A stretch of DNA of 64,000 nt, taken from positions 1,534,001-1,598,000 of the forward strand of contig NC_014614.1 of assembly GCF_000196455.1 (NCBI RefSeq). Direction: 5' to 3'. A program made the position numbers and the translations under genes. A model generated the notes under the pieces. That model was not told the origin of the DNA, searched no databases, and saw only the letters and a program-made list of their open reading frames with translations. Shown piece by piece: positions 1 to 9,404 of this stretch (the stretch's first letter is position 1; each line of letters starts with the position of its first letter). The stretch comes from Acetoanaerobium sticklandii. GTDB lineage: Bacteria; Bacillota; Clostridia; Peptostreptococcales; Filifactoraceae.

Positions 1-137
1 GGATGAGGATTAAAACCTTCACTATATGATAATTTAAGGCCAGTCCTTCTTACGATTCTTTCCATCAGCTTTATTATATCTAGGTGAGATATGTAGCTAA
101 TATCTCCTAGCTTACTGTATTTTATTCTTACTAGCAT
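1..137 (-). CDS. DUF2344 / radical-SAM-linked protein, N-terminal fragment (cut by window edge)
   Basis: Reading the minus strand from 137 gives MLVRIKYSKLGDISYISHLD, followed by a segment ending SEGFNPHP. This is the N terminus of the TIGR03936/DUF2344 family that normally accompanies the large radical SAM protein encoded just upstream. The ATG at 137 overlaps the upstream TAA as TAATG, and an AAGGGGG ribosome site lies 8 bases ahead of it. A second in-frame ATG at 143 sits too close to that site. The gene runs off the left edge, so only about 45 residues are visible. The family is often linked to RNA metabolism genes, but its function is not established. Confidence 0.85.
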   Translation of the reverse strand, partial: MLVRIKYSKLGDISYISHLDIIKLMERIVRRTGLKLSYSEGFNPH

Positions 138-1978
138 TAGCATAACCCCCTTGCAATATCAACATTAATATTACATGCTAAACAACCATTTCTGCAGTCA
201 TGGCTAGTTTCAGCTTTTAAAGCCTTTTCATTTTCTCTTATCAGAAACTCTTTTGAAACTCCACAATCGATGTGATCCCAAGGCAATATTTCGTCGTATT
301 CTCTTTTTCTTGTAGAGTAGAAATTCATGTCTATATTACATTCATCAAATGCTTCTGTCCATTTATTATAGCTGAAAAATTCATCCCATCCGTCAAATTT
401 ACAGCCCTTATTAAATGCCGCTTCAATTACAGCTCCAAGTCTTCTATCTCCTCTTGCAAACACCCCTTCTAGGCTACTAGTTAATGGTGCGTGATAGTTA
501 AAGCTTATGTTTTTTGAAGTTCTAAACTTATCTTTAAGATATCTTTGCTTATCTCTTAACGTTTCTATATCGTCTTGAGCCATCCATTGAAACGGTGTAA
601 AAGGTTTAGGTACAAAACAAGCTGAACTCATAGTAATGGCAGTTCTAGGATGAATTTTCCCATTATTTATAGTTTTATGCACATTAAGCGTATCGTAGCC
701 CATTTTAACTATTCCATCTAAATCTTCATAGGTTTCAGTAGGAAGTCCAATCATATAATACAGTTTTATCCTATTCCACCCGTTTGAAAATGCTTTATGG
801 GCTGTTTCCATCAAATCTTCATTGGTTACACCTTTATTAATTACATCCCTAAGCCTTTGTGTTCCAGCTTCAGGAGCAAATGTTAGTCCAGATTTCTTTA
901 CTTTTTGGACTTTTTCAGCCATCTCCACAGAAAAATTATCTAGTCTTAGTGAAGGCAATGAAATACTAGTCATATTTGAAGAATGCTTATCATTCAATTC
1001 ATCTAGAAGTTCTCCTAACTTAGAATAATCACTACTGCTAAGTGATGATAAAGACATTTCTTCATATCCTGTAGCTTTAAATATTTTGTCAGCAAGTTCA
1101 AGTAGCTTTTCTATACTTTTCTCTCTAATAGGTCTATAAATCATACCTGCTTGACAGAATCTACATCCCCTTGTACACCCTCTGAATATTTCAAGCATTA
1201 TTCTTCCATGTACAATCTCAATATTTGGTACTAATAAATTTTCAGGATAAAATGCACCGTCCATATCCTTAATGATACGCTTTTTTATTTTTGACGGAAT
1301 GTCAGCATGCAAAGGGCTTACAGTTTTAATAGTATTATCATCATTATATGAAACACTATAAAATGCTGGTACATATACCCCATCTATACTTTTAGCTGCT
1401 TCCAAAAGAAATTCTTTTTTAGAGTAATTTGCCTTCTTATGTTTTTTATAAAGCTCCATAATTTCTTGCATTATTTCTTCGCCTTCACCAAGAAGAATCA
1501 TGTCAGCAAAATCAGCAAGAGGTTCTGGATTATATGCGCATGGCCCCCCCATCATAACGATTGGATGGTTTTCGTCTCTGTCAGAAGAGCGAAGAGGAAT
1601 TTTGCCTAGCTGCATAATATTTAGTATATTTGTATATGAAAGCTCATACTGAAGAGTAAATCCTATGAAATCAAATTCATGAAGTGGAGTTCTTGACTCT
1701 AAAGAAAACAAAGGTAAATTATTAGCTCTAAGCCTTTCTTCCATATCAGTAGCTACTGAAAATACACGTTCACACCAAACTCCATCTATGCTATTTAATA
1801 CACCATAAAGAATATGCATTCCTAAATGGCTCATCCCTATTTCATATAAATCCGGAAATGCAAAAACATACCTTACATCTATATCATCAGTGTTTTTCAT
1901 TACACTATTTAGTTCTTTTCCTATATATCTTCCTGGTTTTTCAACCTTATCAAATAATCTTCTATAATTTATAGACAT
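137..1978 (-). CDS. B12-binding-domain-like radical SAM protein (TIGR03960 family)
   Basis: 613 residues. The 4Fe-4S/SAM motif is FRGCTRGCRFCQAG with Cys268, Cys272 and Cys275. The N-terminal third resembles a cobalamin-binding-like fold (GMSHLGMHILYGV near residue 48, MMGGPCAYNPEP near 142). A C-terminal cysteine patch, DCRNGCLACN, is also typical of this family. It forms a translationally coupled pair with the DUF2344 gene downstream, as is common in Firmicutes. The start is an ATG preceded by AGGAGGGAAAA. The reaction is unknown in the family; a role in RNA or tRNA modification is often guessed but not shown here. Confidence 0.85.
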   Translation of the reverse strand: MSINYRRLFDKVEKPGRYIGKELNSVMKNTDDIDVRYVFAFPDLYEIGMSHLGMHILYGVLNSIDGVWCERVFSVATDMEERLRANNLPLFSLESRTPLHEFDFIGFTLQYELSYTNILNIMQLGKIPLRSSDRDENHPIVMMGGPCAYNPEPLADFADMILLGEGEEIMQEIMELYKKHKKANYSKKEFLLEAAKSIDGVYVPAFYSVSYNDDNTIKTVSPLHADIPSKIKKRIIKDMDGAFYPENLLVPNIEIVHGRIMLEIFRGCTRGCRFCQAGMIYRPIREKSIEKLLELADKIFKATGYEEMSLSSLSSSDYSKLGELLDELNDKHSSNMTSISLPSLRLDNFSVEMAEKVQKVKKSGLTFAPEAGTQRLRDVINKGVTNEDLMETAHKAFSNGWNRIKLYYMIGLPTETYEDLDGIVKMGYDTLNVHKTINNGKIHPRTAITMSSACFVPKPFTPFQWMAQDDIETLRDKQRYLKDKFRTSKNISFNYHAPLTSSLEGVFARGDRRLGAVIEAAFNKGCKFDGWDEFFSYNKWTEAFDECNIDMNFYSTRKREYDEILPWDHIDCGVSKEFLIRENEKALKAETSHDCRNGCLACNINVDIARGLC

Positions 1979-2023
1979 TTTTCCCTCCTAAATTCAAGAA
2001 ATATAATTTAACTACAGCTTTTC

Positions 2024-2053
2024 ATTATACCTTAACTTTATAAAAACTGTCTA
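2024..2053 (-). promoter_or_regulatory. Putative sigma-A promoter for the radical SAM operon
   Basis: Minus strand -35 TAGACA (2048-2053), 18-base spacer, -10 TATAAT (2024-2029). It lies between the kam operon terminator and the radical SAM gene, about 45 bases upstream of the start codon. This implies the pair is transcribed separately from the lysine operon. Confidence 0.6.
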
Positions 2054-2077
2054 TAGACTAAATATCTAGTAAGATAG

Positions 2078-2110
2078 TAAAAACCGATATACCCAAAGAT
2101 ATATCGGCTT
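2078..2110 (-). terminator. Intrinsic terminator of the lysine fermentation operon
   Basis: On the minus strand, just after kamE, AGCCGATATA pairs with TATATCGGTT around an 8-base loop and is followed by a run of T. This is the only clear terminator found after the riboswitch terminator at 10650, so kal through kamE can be one transcript. Confidence 0.8.
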
Positions 2111-2122
2111 AAAATTAAAGAG

Positions 2123-2911
2123 TTAGCTATTCATTCTATCATTTAAAGTCTTTACTGCAAAAGTAGCTACATCATCAGCAAATCTTCCAGGTCCAAAACC
2201 TGCATCATAACCCAATTCCTTTGCTATTTCATTATTTATTCTAGGCCCTCCGCAAAGAAGTACAAATCTGTCTCTAAGTCCTTCTGCTTCTAATAGTTCA
2301 ATTAAATGTGTCATATTTTGAATATGTACATTCTTTTGAGTTACTGTTTGTGAAACCAAAAGTACATCGGCTTCAAGTTCAACTGCTTTCTTTATGAAGT
2401 CTTCATTGGCAACTTGGCTTCCTAGATTATATGCATCTATCATTTCATATCTTTCAAGCCCGTAATGTCCTGCGTAGCCCTTCATATTCATTATCGCATC
2501 TATTCCTACTGTATGCGCATCTGTTCCTGTACTTGCACCTACAACAACAATTTTTCTTCCTATGTTTTCTTTTATATATTCATCTGTTTCTTCCATAGAT
2601 AGGATTTCAGAGTTTACAGCTTCAACATGGATTTCATTGTAATTTACAGACTGAACAAAATTTCCATAAACCACAAAGAAAGTGAACTCCTCATCTAAAG
2701 ACTGTTGCATTACTACGCTTGGCTCCTCAAGTCCCATCTTTAATGCAATTTGCTTTGCCGCTTCTGCCGAACGTTCATTATTTTTTAATGGTAAAGTAAA
2801 GCTAAGCTGCACCTTTCCATCATTCATAGTATCTCCATAAGGCTTAACTCTTTCTAAATCCAAAACCTTATCGAATTCCTTTTTTTCCATAGAATATAAA
2901 CCTGAGCTCAT
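2123..2911 (-). CDS. kamE: Lysine 5,6-aminomutase, beta (cobalamin-binding) subunit
   Basis: 262 residues. With KamD it moves the 6-amino group of beta-lysine (or D-lysine) to carbon 5, using adenosylcobalamin and PLP. The B12-binding DxHxxG motif is DAHTVG, with the axial ligand at His133, followed by a conserved lysine at residue 144 (IMNMKGY). These are the positions I recall for the C. sticklandii enzyme, where Lys144 of the beta subunit carries PLP in the open state. A clear GGGAGG site precedes the ATG. It is last in the operon, 24 bases after kamD. Confidence 0.97.
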   Translation of the reverse strand: MSSGLYSMEKKEFDKVLDLERVKPYGDTMNDGKVQLSFTLPLKNNERSAEAAKQIALKMGLEEPSVVMQQSLDEEFTFFVVYGNFVQSVNYNEIHVEAVNSEILSMEETDEYIKENIGRKIVVVGASTGTDAHTVGIDAIMNMKGYAGHYGLERYEMIDAYNLGSQVANEDFIKKAVELEADVLLVSQTVTQKNVHIQNMTHLIELLEAEGLRDRFVLLCGGPRINNEIAKELGYDAGFGPGRFADDVATFAVKTLNDRMNS

Positions 2912-2935
2912 TTCAATTTCCTCCCATACAATGAA

Positions 2936-4486
2936 TTACTTATTAAGCATCAATTCTACAAATGGGTTGTAATAATTCTCATCCTTGCTAACTACCCCAT
3001 TTAAACCTTTTCCACCGTCTTTAGGTCTCTTAACTCCACCAAAAATACCTTTTTCTAATGTATCAAACAAGCCAAGTTGCTCTATTTCCTCTAGCAGTTC
3101 ATTTGCTTTTTCTAAAACAAATCCAGCTCTTTTTTGTATTAATCCATCTTCTTTAAACTGAATTTCTTCAGATATAGATTCCATATTATTGAATATATAT
3201 TGAGCATTTTCAATTGAAAGAGCTCTATCTGACATAAATGGTGTATGAAGAGCCTCTGTAAGCATTCCAAGAAGATGAATTCTCTGGTTAGTCATTATTG
3301 TTACCATATTAAATAAGGCATCTTGAATATGTCCTTTAAATATATTTCCTGTCATAAATTTTGTAGGAGGCATATATTTTAAAGGAGCTTTTGGGAAAAT
3401 TTCTCTTGCCATTTGAGCTTGAGATAATTCGTAAAGGAACCCATTTTTTAGTTCAGGATCCATTTCAAAAGCATGCCCAAGTCCCATTTGCTCTTCTGGT
3501 AGCCCAGCTAGTAAAGCAAATTGCTCATTAATAAATTGAGAAGCTAGTACTGTATGAGCTTCTTCAAAAGCATCTGCTGTTGTTAAGTAGTTATCTTCTC
3601 CCGTATTGATTATTACTCCTGCAAATCCGTTTATAATTCTTGAGAAATTTTGGTCTATCATAGTTCTTTGCATATTAATATCTCTAAATAATATGCCATA
3701 TAATGCATCATTAAGCATTACGTCTAGTCTTTCAATTGCTCCCATAGCAGCAATTTCAGGCATACATAAACCAGAACAGTAATTACAAAGTCTAATGTAT
3801 TTTCCAACCTCAGCTCCAACCTTATCAAGAGCCTCTCTCATTAGTCTAAAGTTTTCTTGAGTTGCATAAGTCCCGCCAAAGCCTTCTGTTGTTGCTCCAT
3901 AAGGAACATAATCAAGCAGAGATTGTCCAGTAGTTCTTATAACTGCTATAACATCAGCTCCTTGCTTTGCAGCAGCAACAGCTTGAGTTATATCTTCATA
4001 TATATTACCAGTTGCAACTATTACATATAATAATGGTCCTGATTTATCTCCATATTCTTCAAAACGTGATTCTCTTATACTTCTGTTATTTTTTATTTTC
4101 TCAACAGTTTCTTTTGCCATAGAAAGAGCTTTAGTTTTAACTTCAAATAAATCCTTCATTGGAAGTTTTGTTAAATCAAGTTCTCCAGCTGATATTGCTT
4201 GTGCTATTTCTTGAGGTGTCTTTCCAGTATTTAGTACAGCATTTGCTATATACATTGCTGCCCCAAGATTTAATCCATTGTTTTCTTTTATATGATCTAC
4301 TACTATATTAGGAAGTGGTACCTCATCAGTATCCACTCCATCTATTCCAAGCAAACGACAAACTGCTCGTTCAACTGTAACTGTAGTATGTTTTTCAATA
4401 AACTCCTGTGTATCAATTGCAATTGCTTTTGCCTTTGCTCTTGCTTTTTCTACAAGATTAAAATCCAAATTTAATTTACTTTCCAC
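2936..4486 (-). CDS. kamD: Lysine 5,6-aminomutase, alpha subunit
   Basis: The catalytic TIM-barrel subunit of the adenosylcobalamin/PLP-dependent 5,6-aminomutase, which acts on L-beta-lysine to give 3,5-diaminohexanoate. The open frame reaches 4495, but GAGGAG sits 8 bases before a GTG at 4486. That gives a 516-residue protein beginning MESKLNLDF, which is the length I recall for the characterised clostridial enzyme. Sequence is collinear with that family throughout (for example RLCNYCSGLCMPEIAAMGAI and MTGNIFKGHIQDALFNM). It starts 5 bases after the kamC stop. Confidence 0.97.
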   Translation of the reverse strand: MESKLNLDFNLVEKARAKAKAIAIDTQEFIEKHTTVTVERAVCRLLGIDGVDTDEVPLPNIVVDHIKENNGLNLGAAMYIANAVLNTGKTPQEIAQAISAGELDLTKLPMKDLFEVKTKALSMAKETVEKIKNNRSIRESRFEEYGDKSGPLLYVIVATGNIYEDITQAVAAAKQGADVIAVIRTTGQSLLDYVPYGATTEGFGGTYATQENFRLMREALDKVGAEVGKYIRLCNYCSGLCMPEIAAMGAIERLDVMLNDALYGILFRDINMQRTMIDQNFSRIINGFAGVIINTGEDNYLTTADAFEEAHTVLASQFINEQFALLAGLPEEQMGLGHAFEMDPELKNGFLYELSQAQMAREIFPKAPLKYMPPTKFMTGNIFKGHIQDALFNMVTIMTNQRIHLLGMLTEALHTPFMSDRALSIENAQYIFNNMESISEEIQFKEDGLIQKRAGFVLEKANELLEEIEQLGLFDTLEKGIFGGVKRPKDGGKGLNGVVSKDENYYNPFVELMLNK

Positions 4487-4491
4487 AGATA

Positions 4492-5952
4492 TCACTCCTC
4501 ATAATACTTTTTTATAATAGAATAAAGTTCCTGATTAAGACCCAAAAATTTACAGATGTTTAAAGCATCTTTGGGAACTGCTTCATCTTCACATTTTTCT
4601 AGAGTATAATCCATAAGTTGCTGAAGTAGCTCATGATTACTTGATGATTCACTAATGCTACTAACTGATAGCTTATCAAAATCTATATTTTTTAATCCTC
4701 GTACTCTATACTGAACCACATCTTTTAAATCAATACTGTCATAGTGAGTACTAATCACGGAAAATGTATCTTTATCATTTAAAAATCTCACTACTGCATT
4801 GACAATAGCTTTTCCTTCTTGTGGATTTGTTCCTCTTGCAAGCTCATCCATGACAATAAGGCCTCTCCCGCTAAGGGACAAATCTATAGCTTCATCTAAA
4901 GCTTTAATTTCAGCGCCAAAACTACTTAAGCCTCTATTAACAGACTGCAAATCATCCATTATCATATAAATATAGTCAAGTACCGGAAGACTTACATAAT
5001 CCGCAAAAACAAAAAAACCTAGTTGAGCTAAAGTAACATTTAGAAGCAAGGTTTTAAGTGTTAAAGACTTCCCTCCCATGTTTGCTCCAGTTATAACAGT
5101 CGCTCCTTCTTGAAGCTTTAAACCAACGGGAACATAGCTGCTTCCTTTTTCCTTTAAAATACTATTAAAATACGGATTATTCATATTATCCAAATGAATT
5201 TCATATGTATCCGTTATTTTAGGACAGTTACACTTATAATCCTTAGCAAGCTTTGCTTTTGCGATAAGCAAATCTAAATAGGTAACTAAATTAATATTTT
5301 TTTCAATAATATAAGCAAAGTGTCCTAGCTTCTTTGTAAGCTCTTTTCTTATTTCTTGCTCTCGTATCTCTTCTTGATAAACTAAATCTCGTCGTTTAGA
5401 TAAGGTTTTTTCAATTAAGTCACTATTTGTTTCATTTCTGATTTCCTGCTCAAGTCTTTTTTTATCTTTTCTAATTTTACTTAAATTTTCACAATAATCG
5501 TCATAAATCATAAATGTTGGTAATTTCATACCTTCAGGATCTAAAAGAGCATATACATCATTAAGGCTTTCAAGTTCAAAATTTTGAATTGAAATATTAT
5601 TGGTATGGACGGCTTTAATTAAAGAATTTACATAGTAAGAAAATAATTTAACTTCATAAAGTTCAACAATGTCTAAAGTTCGTTGATTTTTTAAATTGGT
5701 TATAGTTCCAGAAATATCTTTAATTTTGCTTAAAATTGAAGCAAACTGTGTGTAAACTTCTTTACGATTTATTATATTATCTAAACAATACGATATATTA
5801 CTAAATTCAACTAATAGTTTTTCCTTGTTATCTTTTCCAAATATTTCAAGATTTTTAATTCTATTTCTACCCATAGGAGTTAGTATTTTCATTTGAGAAA
5901 AGACAAAATTCAAGCCTATATCTCTTATTTCTTCTTTTTTCAGCTTATACAT
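4492..5952 (-). CDS. kamC: MutS-like ATPase of the lysine aminomutase operon
   Basis: A MutS-type ABC ATPase lacking the MutS mismatch-recognition N terminus. It has Walker A GANMGGKS, Walker B LIVMDELARGT and an H-loop STHYD, preceded by a long charged helical region (about residues 165-220) like the MutS lever/clamp. The frame opens at 5982, but GGGAGAG lies 7 bases before the ATG at 5952 (MYKLKKEEIRDIG), giving 486 residues and an 8-base overlap with kamB. This pair, called kamB/kamC or orfY/orfZ, is a standard member of lysine fermentation clusters and has been proposed to reactivate the aminomutase. That role is inference here. Confidence 0.85.
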   Translation of the reverse strand: MYKLKKEEIRDIGLNFVFSQMKILTPMGRNRIKNLEIFGKDNKEKLLVEFSNISYCLDNIINRKEVYTQFASILSKIKDISGTITNLKNQRTLDIVELYEVKLFSYYVNSLIKAVHTNNISIQNFELESLNDVYALLDPEGMKLPTFMIYDDYCENLSKIRKDKKRLEQEIRNETNSDLIEKTLSKRRDLVYQEEIREQEIRKELTKKLGHFAYIIEKNINLVTYLDLLIAKAKLAKDYKCNCPKITDTYEIHLDNMNNPYFNSILKEKGSSYVPVGLKLQEGATVITGANMGGKSLTLKTLLLNVTLAQLGFFVFADYVSLPVLDYIYMIMDDLQSVNRGLSSFGAEIKALDEAIDLSLSGRGLIVMDELARGTNPQEGKAIVNAVVRFLNDKDTFSVISTHYDSIDLKDVVQYRVRGLKNIDFDKLSVSSISESSSNHELLQQLMDYTLEKCEDEAVPKDALNICKFLGLNQELYSIIKKYYEE

Positions 5953-6967
5953 AACTATCTCTCCCAAATACATTAATTGCATTAAGTCCCGTACTTTCTT
6001 GCAATGCTTTTCTTAAATCTTCATCATCCAAACTAGCTCCAGTAGGAGATGTGGGATTATAATATAATTCTTTTAAATTTATAGGGTACTGAACATATAT
6101 ATTGATTGAGTGCCTCTTCAGCTGATTATAAACATCTACTCCTATAAAAATTTTAGTACCATCCTCTACAACAACGTCTATGGCCTTATTTTTATGTTTT
6201 TTTGAAAGTAGTTTTTTAGAAAGACCTTCAGATAGTACTCCTTTAATATATATTGTTTCAATTTTATCATCAAGAAAGCTATCTATTTTTTCAGCAACCT
6301 CAGTAGATGTCTGCGCTTCAAGGAACACTTTGGATTGGTCATTAGCTATAATTACTGCCCTGTGACTTGGTAATAATTCTAATTTTCCTAAATCATCACT
6401 TAATTCATGTCTTGGTAAGCTGAGCATTTTTACAACATGAGCAGTTTTTTCCACTACCGTTTTAATATTATTTCCAAGTACAGCTCCAGTACAAAGTACA
6501 GCAGAATCAACAATAGCAGGTGAACATTGAGTCATTCTAGAAATAGCACCATCAACATAAATTTGATCTGCTTTGTATTCTTTTAGCTTACTTACGATTT
6601 CTTTCATTTGTGAAGTAGTAGATGGTCCTGCTAAATCTATATATCCATCACTTTTAGAACGAATAAAAACAATATTTCCCATTGGAGTATTTATACCTGT
6701 AGATTCAAGAATTTCTTTAGTGATATCAGACTGAAACATACATATCTTAGCTGTCGCAAGTATAGTATCCTTTTTTACATATATCTTAGGCTTAGGCGTG
6801 TGAGTAACTCTATCTACAGATTCTCCATCTCTTCCAATAGAAGTAAGACCAAGGACATCACTGCCCTTAGTCTTACTAAGAATATAATTTAATACAGTAG
6901 TCTTGCCCACGTTTTTATCCATTCCAATTATTGCTGTTGAGCGAGAGTTACTTATTACTTTTGACAT
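5945..6967 (-). CDS. kamB: P-loop protein of the lysine aminomutase operon
   Basis: 340 residues with an N-terminal Walker A, GMDKNVGKTT (about residues 15-24), so it is probably a nucleotide-binding protein. The rest has no motif I can name. It always travels with the MutS-like KamC in kam clusters, and the genes overlap by 8 bases here. Reactivation or cofactor loading of lysine aminomutase is the usual proposal; no sequence feature proves it. It starts 3 bases after the kamA stop, with a rather distant AGAGGA site inside the kamA end. Confidence 0.8.
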   Translation of the reverse strand: MSKVISNSRSTAIIGMDKNVGKTTVLNYILSKTKGSDVLGLTSIGRDGESVDRVTHTPKPKIYVKKDTILATAKICMFQSDITKEILESTGINTPMGNIVFIRSKSDGYIDLAGPSTTSQMKEIVSKLKEYKADQIYVDGAISRMTQCSPAIVDSAVLCTGAVLGNNIKTVVEKTAHVVKMLSLPRHELSDDLGKLELLPSHRAVIIANDQSKVFLEAQTSTEVAEKIDSFLDDKIETIYIKGVLSEGLSKKLLSKKHKNKAIDVVVEDGTKIFIGVDVYNQLKRHSINIYVQYPINLKELYYNPTSPTGASLDDEDLRKALQESTGLNAINVFGRDSYV

Positions 6968-6970
6968 TTT

Positions 6971-8215
6971 TTAGTGATGTCCTCTTTGTTTTCTTTCCAA
7001 ACCCTCTGGTTCAAGTGTCGCTGTCTCTCCATTAAGAAGTCCAGCTACTCCAACCTTATGAACATTTGTTTTTCCAGTGCATACATCACAGTCACAGTGG
7101 AAAGTATAATGATCAGGCTCATCGTAAGTTGTAATTACACCTTCAAAGTTACGTAAAATAACTTTATTGTGATTTTGTGAAATAACATAGTTTGGCATAA
7201 CTGGAGTTTTTCCTCCACCACCAGGTGCATCCACAACAAATGTAGGAACGCAGTATCCTGAAGTATGTCCTCTTAAGCCTTCAATTATTTCTATTCCCTT
7301 TGCAACTGGAGTTCTAAAGTGCTCAATTCCAACTGAAAGGTCACATTGATAAATATAGTAAGGTCTTACTCTTATTTTAACTAAATCATTTACTAGTTTT
7401 TTCATAACGTGCATGCAATCATTTACACCTGCAAGAAGCACACTTTGATTTCCAAGAGGAATACCTGCATCAGCAAGTAACTCACATGCTCTTTTAGACT
7501 CTTCAGTAATTTCATTAGGATGGTTGAAGTGTGTATTTAACCATACTGGATGATACTTTTTAAGCATAGAAACTAGTTCTGGTGTAATTCTTTGTGGCAT
7601 TACAACTGGTACTCTTGATCCTATACGAATAACCTCAACGTGTGGTATTTCACGAAGTCTTTTGATTGTGTACTCAAGCTTTTCATCTGAGATTAATAGA
7701 GCATCTCCTCCTGAAAGTAGAACGTCTCTTACTTGTGGAGTATTTTTGATATATTCAATCGCAGCATCTATTTGCTTCGTATCAACAGCAGAATCTGTTT
7801 GACCAGCGAATCTTCTTCTAGTACAGTGTCTGCAGTACATTGAACATTGATCAGTCATTAAAAGAAGAACTCTATCAGGATATCTATGTGTAAGTCCTGG
7901 AACTGGAGAATCTCCATCTTCATGAAGTGGGTCTTCTTGATCAGACGCTGCTCTATGTAGCTCTAAAGAAAGAGGTACAGCTTGCTTTCTTACAGGGTCA
8001 TTTGGATTTTCTACATCAATTAGCGATAGATAGTATGGAGTAATAGCCATTCTTAATGTATCAAGACATCTTTTTACCCCTTCTTCTTCTTCTGGAGTAA
8101 GTGGAATATATTTTTTAAGTTCTTCAACAGTTTCTATACGATTTCTTACTTGCCATTTCCAATCATTCCAATCTTCTTGGCTTACATGTGAAAAAAACTT
8201 ATCCTTTAAACTCAT
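6971..8215 (-). CDS. kamA: Lysine 2,3-aminomutase
   Basis: 414 residues, radical SAM and PLP enzyme converting L-lysine to L-beta-lysine, the first step of the pathway. The cluster ligands Cys124, Cys128 and Cys131 lie in CSMYCRHCTRRRFAG. The C-terminal PGGGGK motif carries the PLP lysine, and the C-terminal CDCDVC stretch resembles the zinc/oligomerisation region of the clostridial enzyme. The length is within a few residues of the characterised Clostridium subterminale protein. A GGAGGTCTTGCT site precedes the ATG. Confidence 0.98.
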   Translation of the reverse strand: MSLKDKFFSHVSQEDWNDWKWQVRNRIETVEELKKYIPLTPEEEEGVKRCLDTLRMAITPYYLSLIDVENPNDPVRKQAVPLSLELHRAASDQEDPLHEDGDSPVPGLTHRYPDRVLLLMTDQCSMYCRHCTRRRFAGQTDSAVDTKQIDAAIEYIKNTPQVRDVLLSGGDALLISDEKLEYTIKRLREIPHVEVIRIGSRVPVVMPQRITPELVSMLKKYHPVWLNTHFNHPNEITEESKRACELLADAGIPLGNQSVLLAGVNDCMHVMKKLVNDLVKIRVRPYYIYQCDLSVGIEHFRTPVAKGIEIIEGLRGHTSGYCVPTFVVDAPGGGGKTPVMPNYVISQNHNKVILRNFEGVITTYDEPDHYTFHCDCDVCTGKTNVHKVGVAGLLNGETATLEPEGLERKQRGHH

Positions 8216-8275
8216 AGCAAGACCTCCTTGTTAATAAACAATAAATAATAAACAATAAACTAATACCTTAGTAAA

Positions 8276-9310
8276 TTATAGATACATCTTTTCAAATGTA
8301 GTTCTAACTATTTCTGATTCTCTAAGTATTTGAAGAGTTATCTCAGCATGTCCTTTTGTGTATCCATTTCCAATTATCATATCAACGTCTTTTCCAACTC
8401 CCTCAGCCCCTAAAGCTGCTTTTGTAAAGCTTGTTGCCATTGAGAAGAAGTATACTGTTCCGCCATTTCTGATTGGAAGTATTGAAGACATTTCTGTATT
8501 TTCTACGTTTACGCAGTTGATTGATATATCATATTCGTTCCCGTTATTTGCTGCTAAACTTGTTTCTAAAACTTCAACTGGAAGCTGAGCACTTGCTATT
8601 ATTACATCATCAACTATACCCATTTCTAATAGTTTTGCTTTACTTTTTTCATTTCTTACAAGGCCAACTACTCTTCCTGTTGGTCCTACTCTTTTCTTAG
8701 CTTCATAGCAACACATCATTCCAGACTTACCAGCTGCTCCAAGAATTAGAACTGAATCTCCAGGTTTAACAAGCTTTGCTGTTTGAGCAGGTGCTCCAGC
8801 TACATCTAATGCTGCAAGAGCTAAAGTTTCGCTCATGTCAGTTGGTAGCTTTGCATATATACCGCTTTCAAATAATATAGCTTTACCTTTAATTTCTACT
8901 CTATCTATGTCTGGCTTAATATCGATTATTTCGTCTATTTGAAGTGGAGTTAGTGAAAGCGATACTAATGTAGCTATTTTATCTCCTACTTTTAAATCAA
9001 TTTTGCCTTCTAAATCTTCACCGATTTTTTCAATAGTTCCAATCAGCATTCCTCCTGAACCAGTAACAGGATTTTGCATTTTACCTCTTTCTCCAACGAT
9101 TTCTAAAATTTTTGCAGCAATTTTCTTTGTATCATGACCAGCTTCTTCTTCAATTTGAGTAAAGCTCGCTGAGTCAACATTCAATGCTTGTACATCTATT
9201 AGTATCTCATTACTGAAGATGTTCATATCATTAGAAATTTTAAGTGCAGGTTGTGGTAGTGATCCTTTTGGTTCAATTACACGATGAGTTCCATATTTAC
9301 AGCCTTTCAT
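8276..9310 (-). CDS. kdd: L-erythro-3,5-diaminohexanoate dehydrogenase
   Basis: Oxidative deamination of 3,5-diaminohexanoate to 3-keto-5-aminohexanoate with NAD(P), releasing ammonia. The protein has an MDR-like Rossmann segment, VLILGAAGKSGMM, around residue 170 and the Kdd-specific opening KGCKYGTHRVIEPKGSLPQPA. The frame extends to 9325, but GGAGGG lies 8 bases before the ATG at 9310, giving 344 residues. It sits between kce and kamA; the 60-base gap to kamA holds only AT-rich repeats of the type AACAATAAA. Confidence 0.95.
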   Translation of the reverse strand: MKGCKYGTHRVIEPKGSLPQPALKISNDMNIFSNEILIDVQALNVDSASFTQIEEEAGHDTKKIAAKILEIVGERGKMQNPVTGSGGMLIGTIEKIGEDLEGKIDLKVGDKIATLVSLSLTPLQIDEIIDIKPDIDRVEIKGKAILFESGIYAKLPTDMSETLALAALDVAGAPAQTAKLVKPGDSVLILGAAGKSGMMCCYEAKKRVGPTGRVVGLVRNEKSKAKLLEMGIVDDVIIASAQLPVEVLETSLAANNGNEYDISINCVNVENTEMSSILPIRNGGTVYFFSMATSFTKAALGAEGVGKDVDMIIGNGYTKGHAEITLQILRESEIVRTTFEKMYL

Positions 9311-9404
9311 TACAAATCCCTCCAATTGTTATATAAATTAATTTTATTATTAACTATATTATTTAGATTTATTTATTATACTTTTTATACTTATATTTTT
9401 AAAA

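Noticed and set aside
8216..8275. AACAATAAA short repeats between kdd and kamA as a CRISPR or regulatory array
   Set aside because: Only three imperfect AT-rich copies within 60 bases; no spacer structure. No CRISPR array was seen anywhere in the window.
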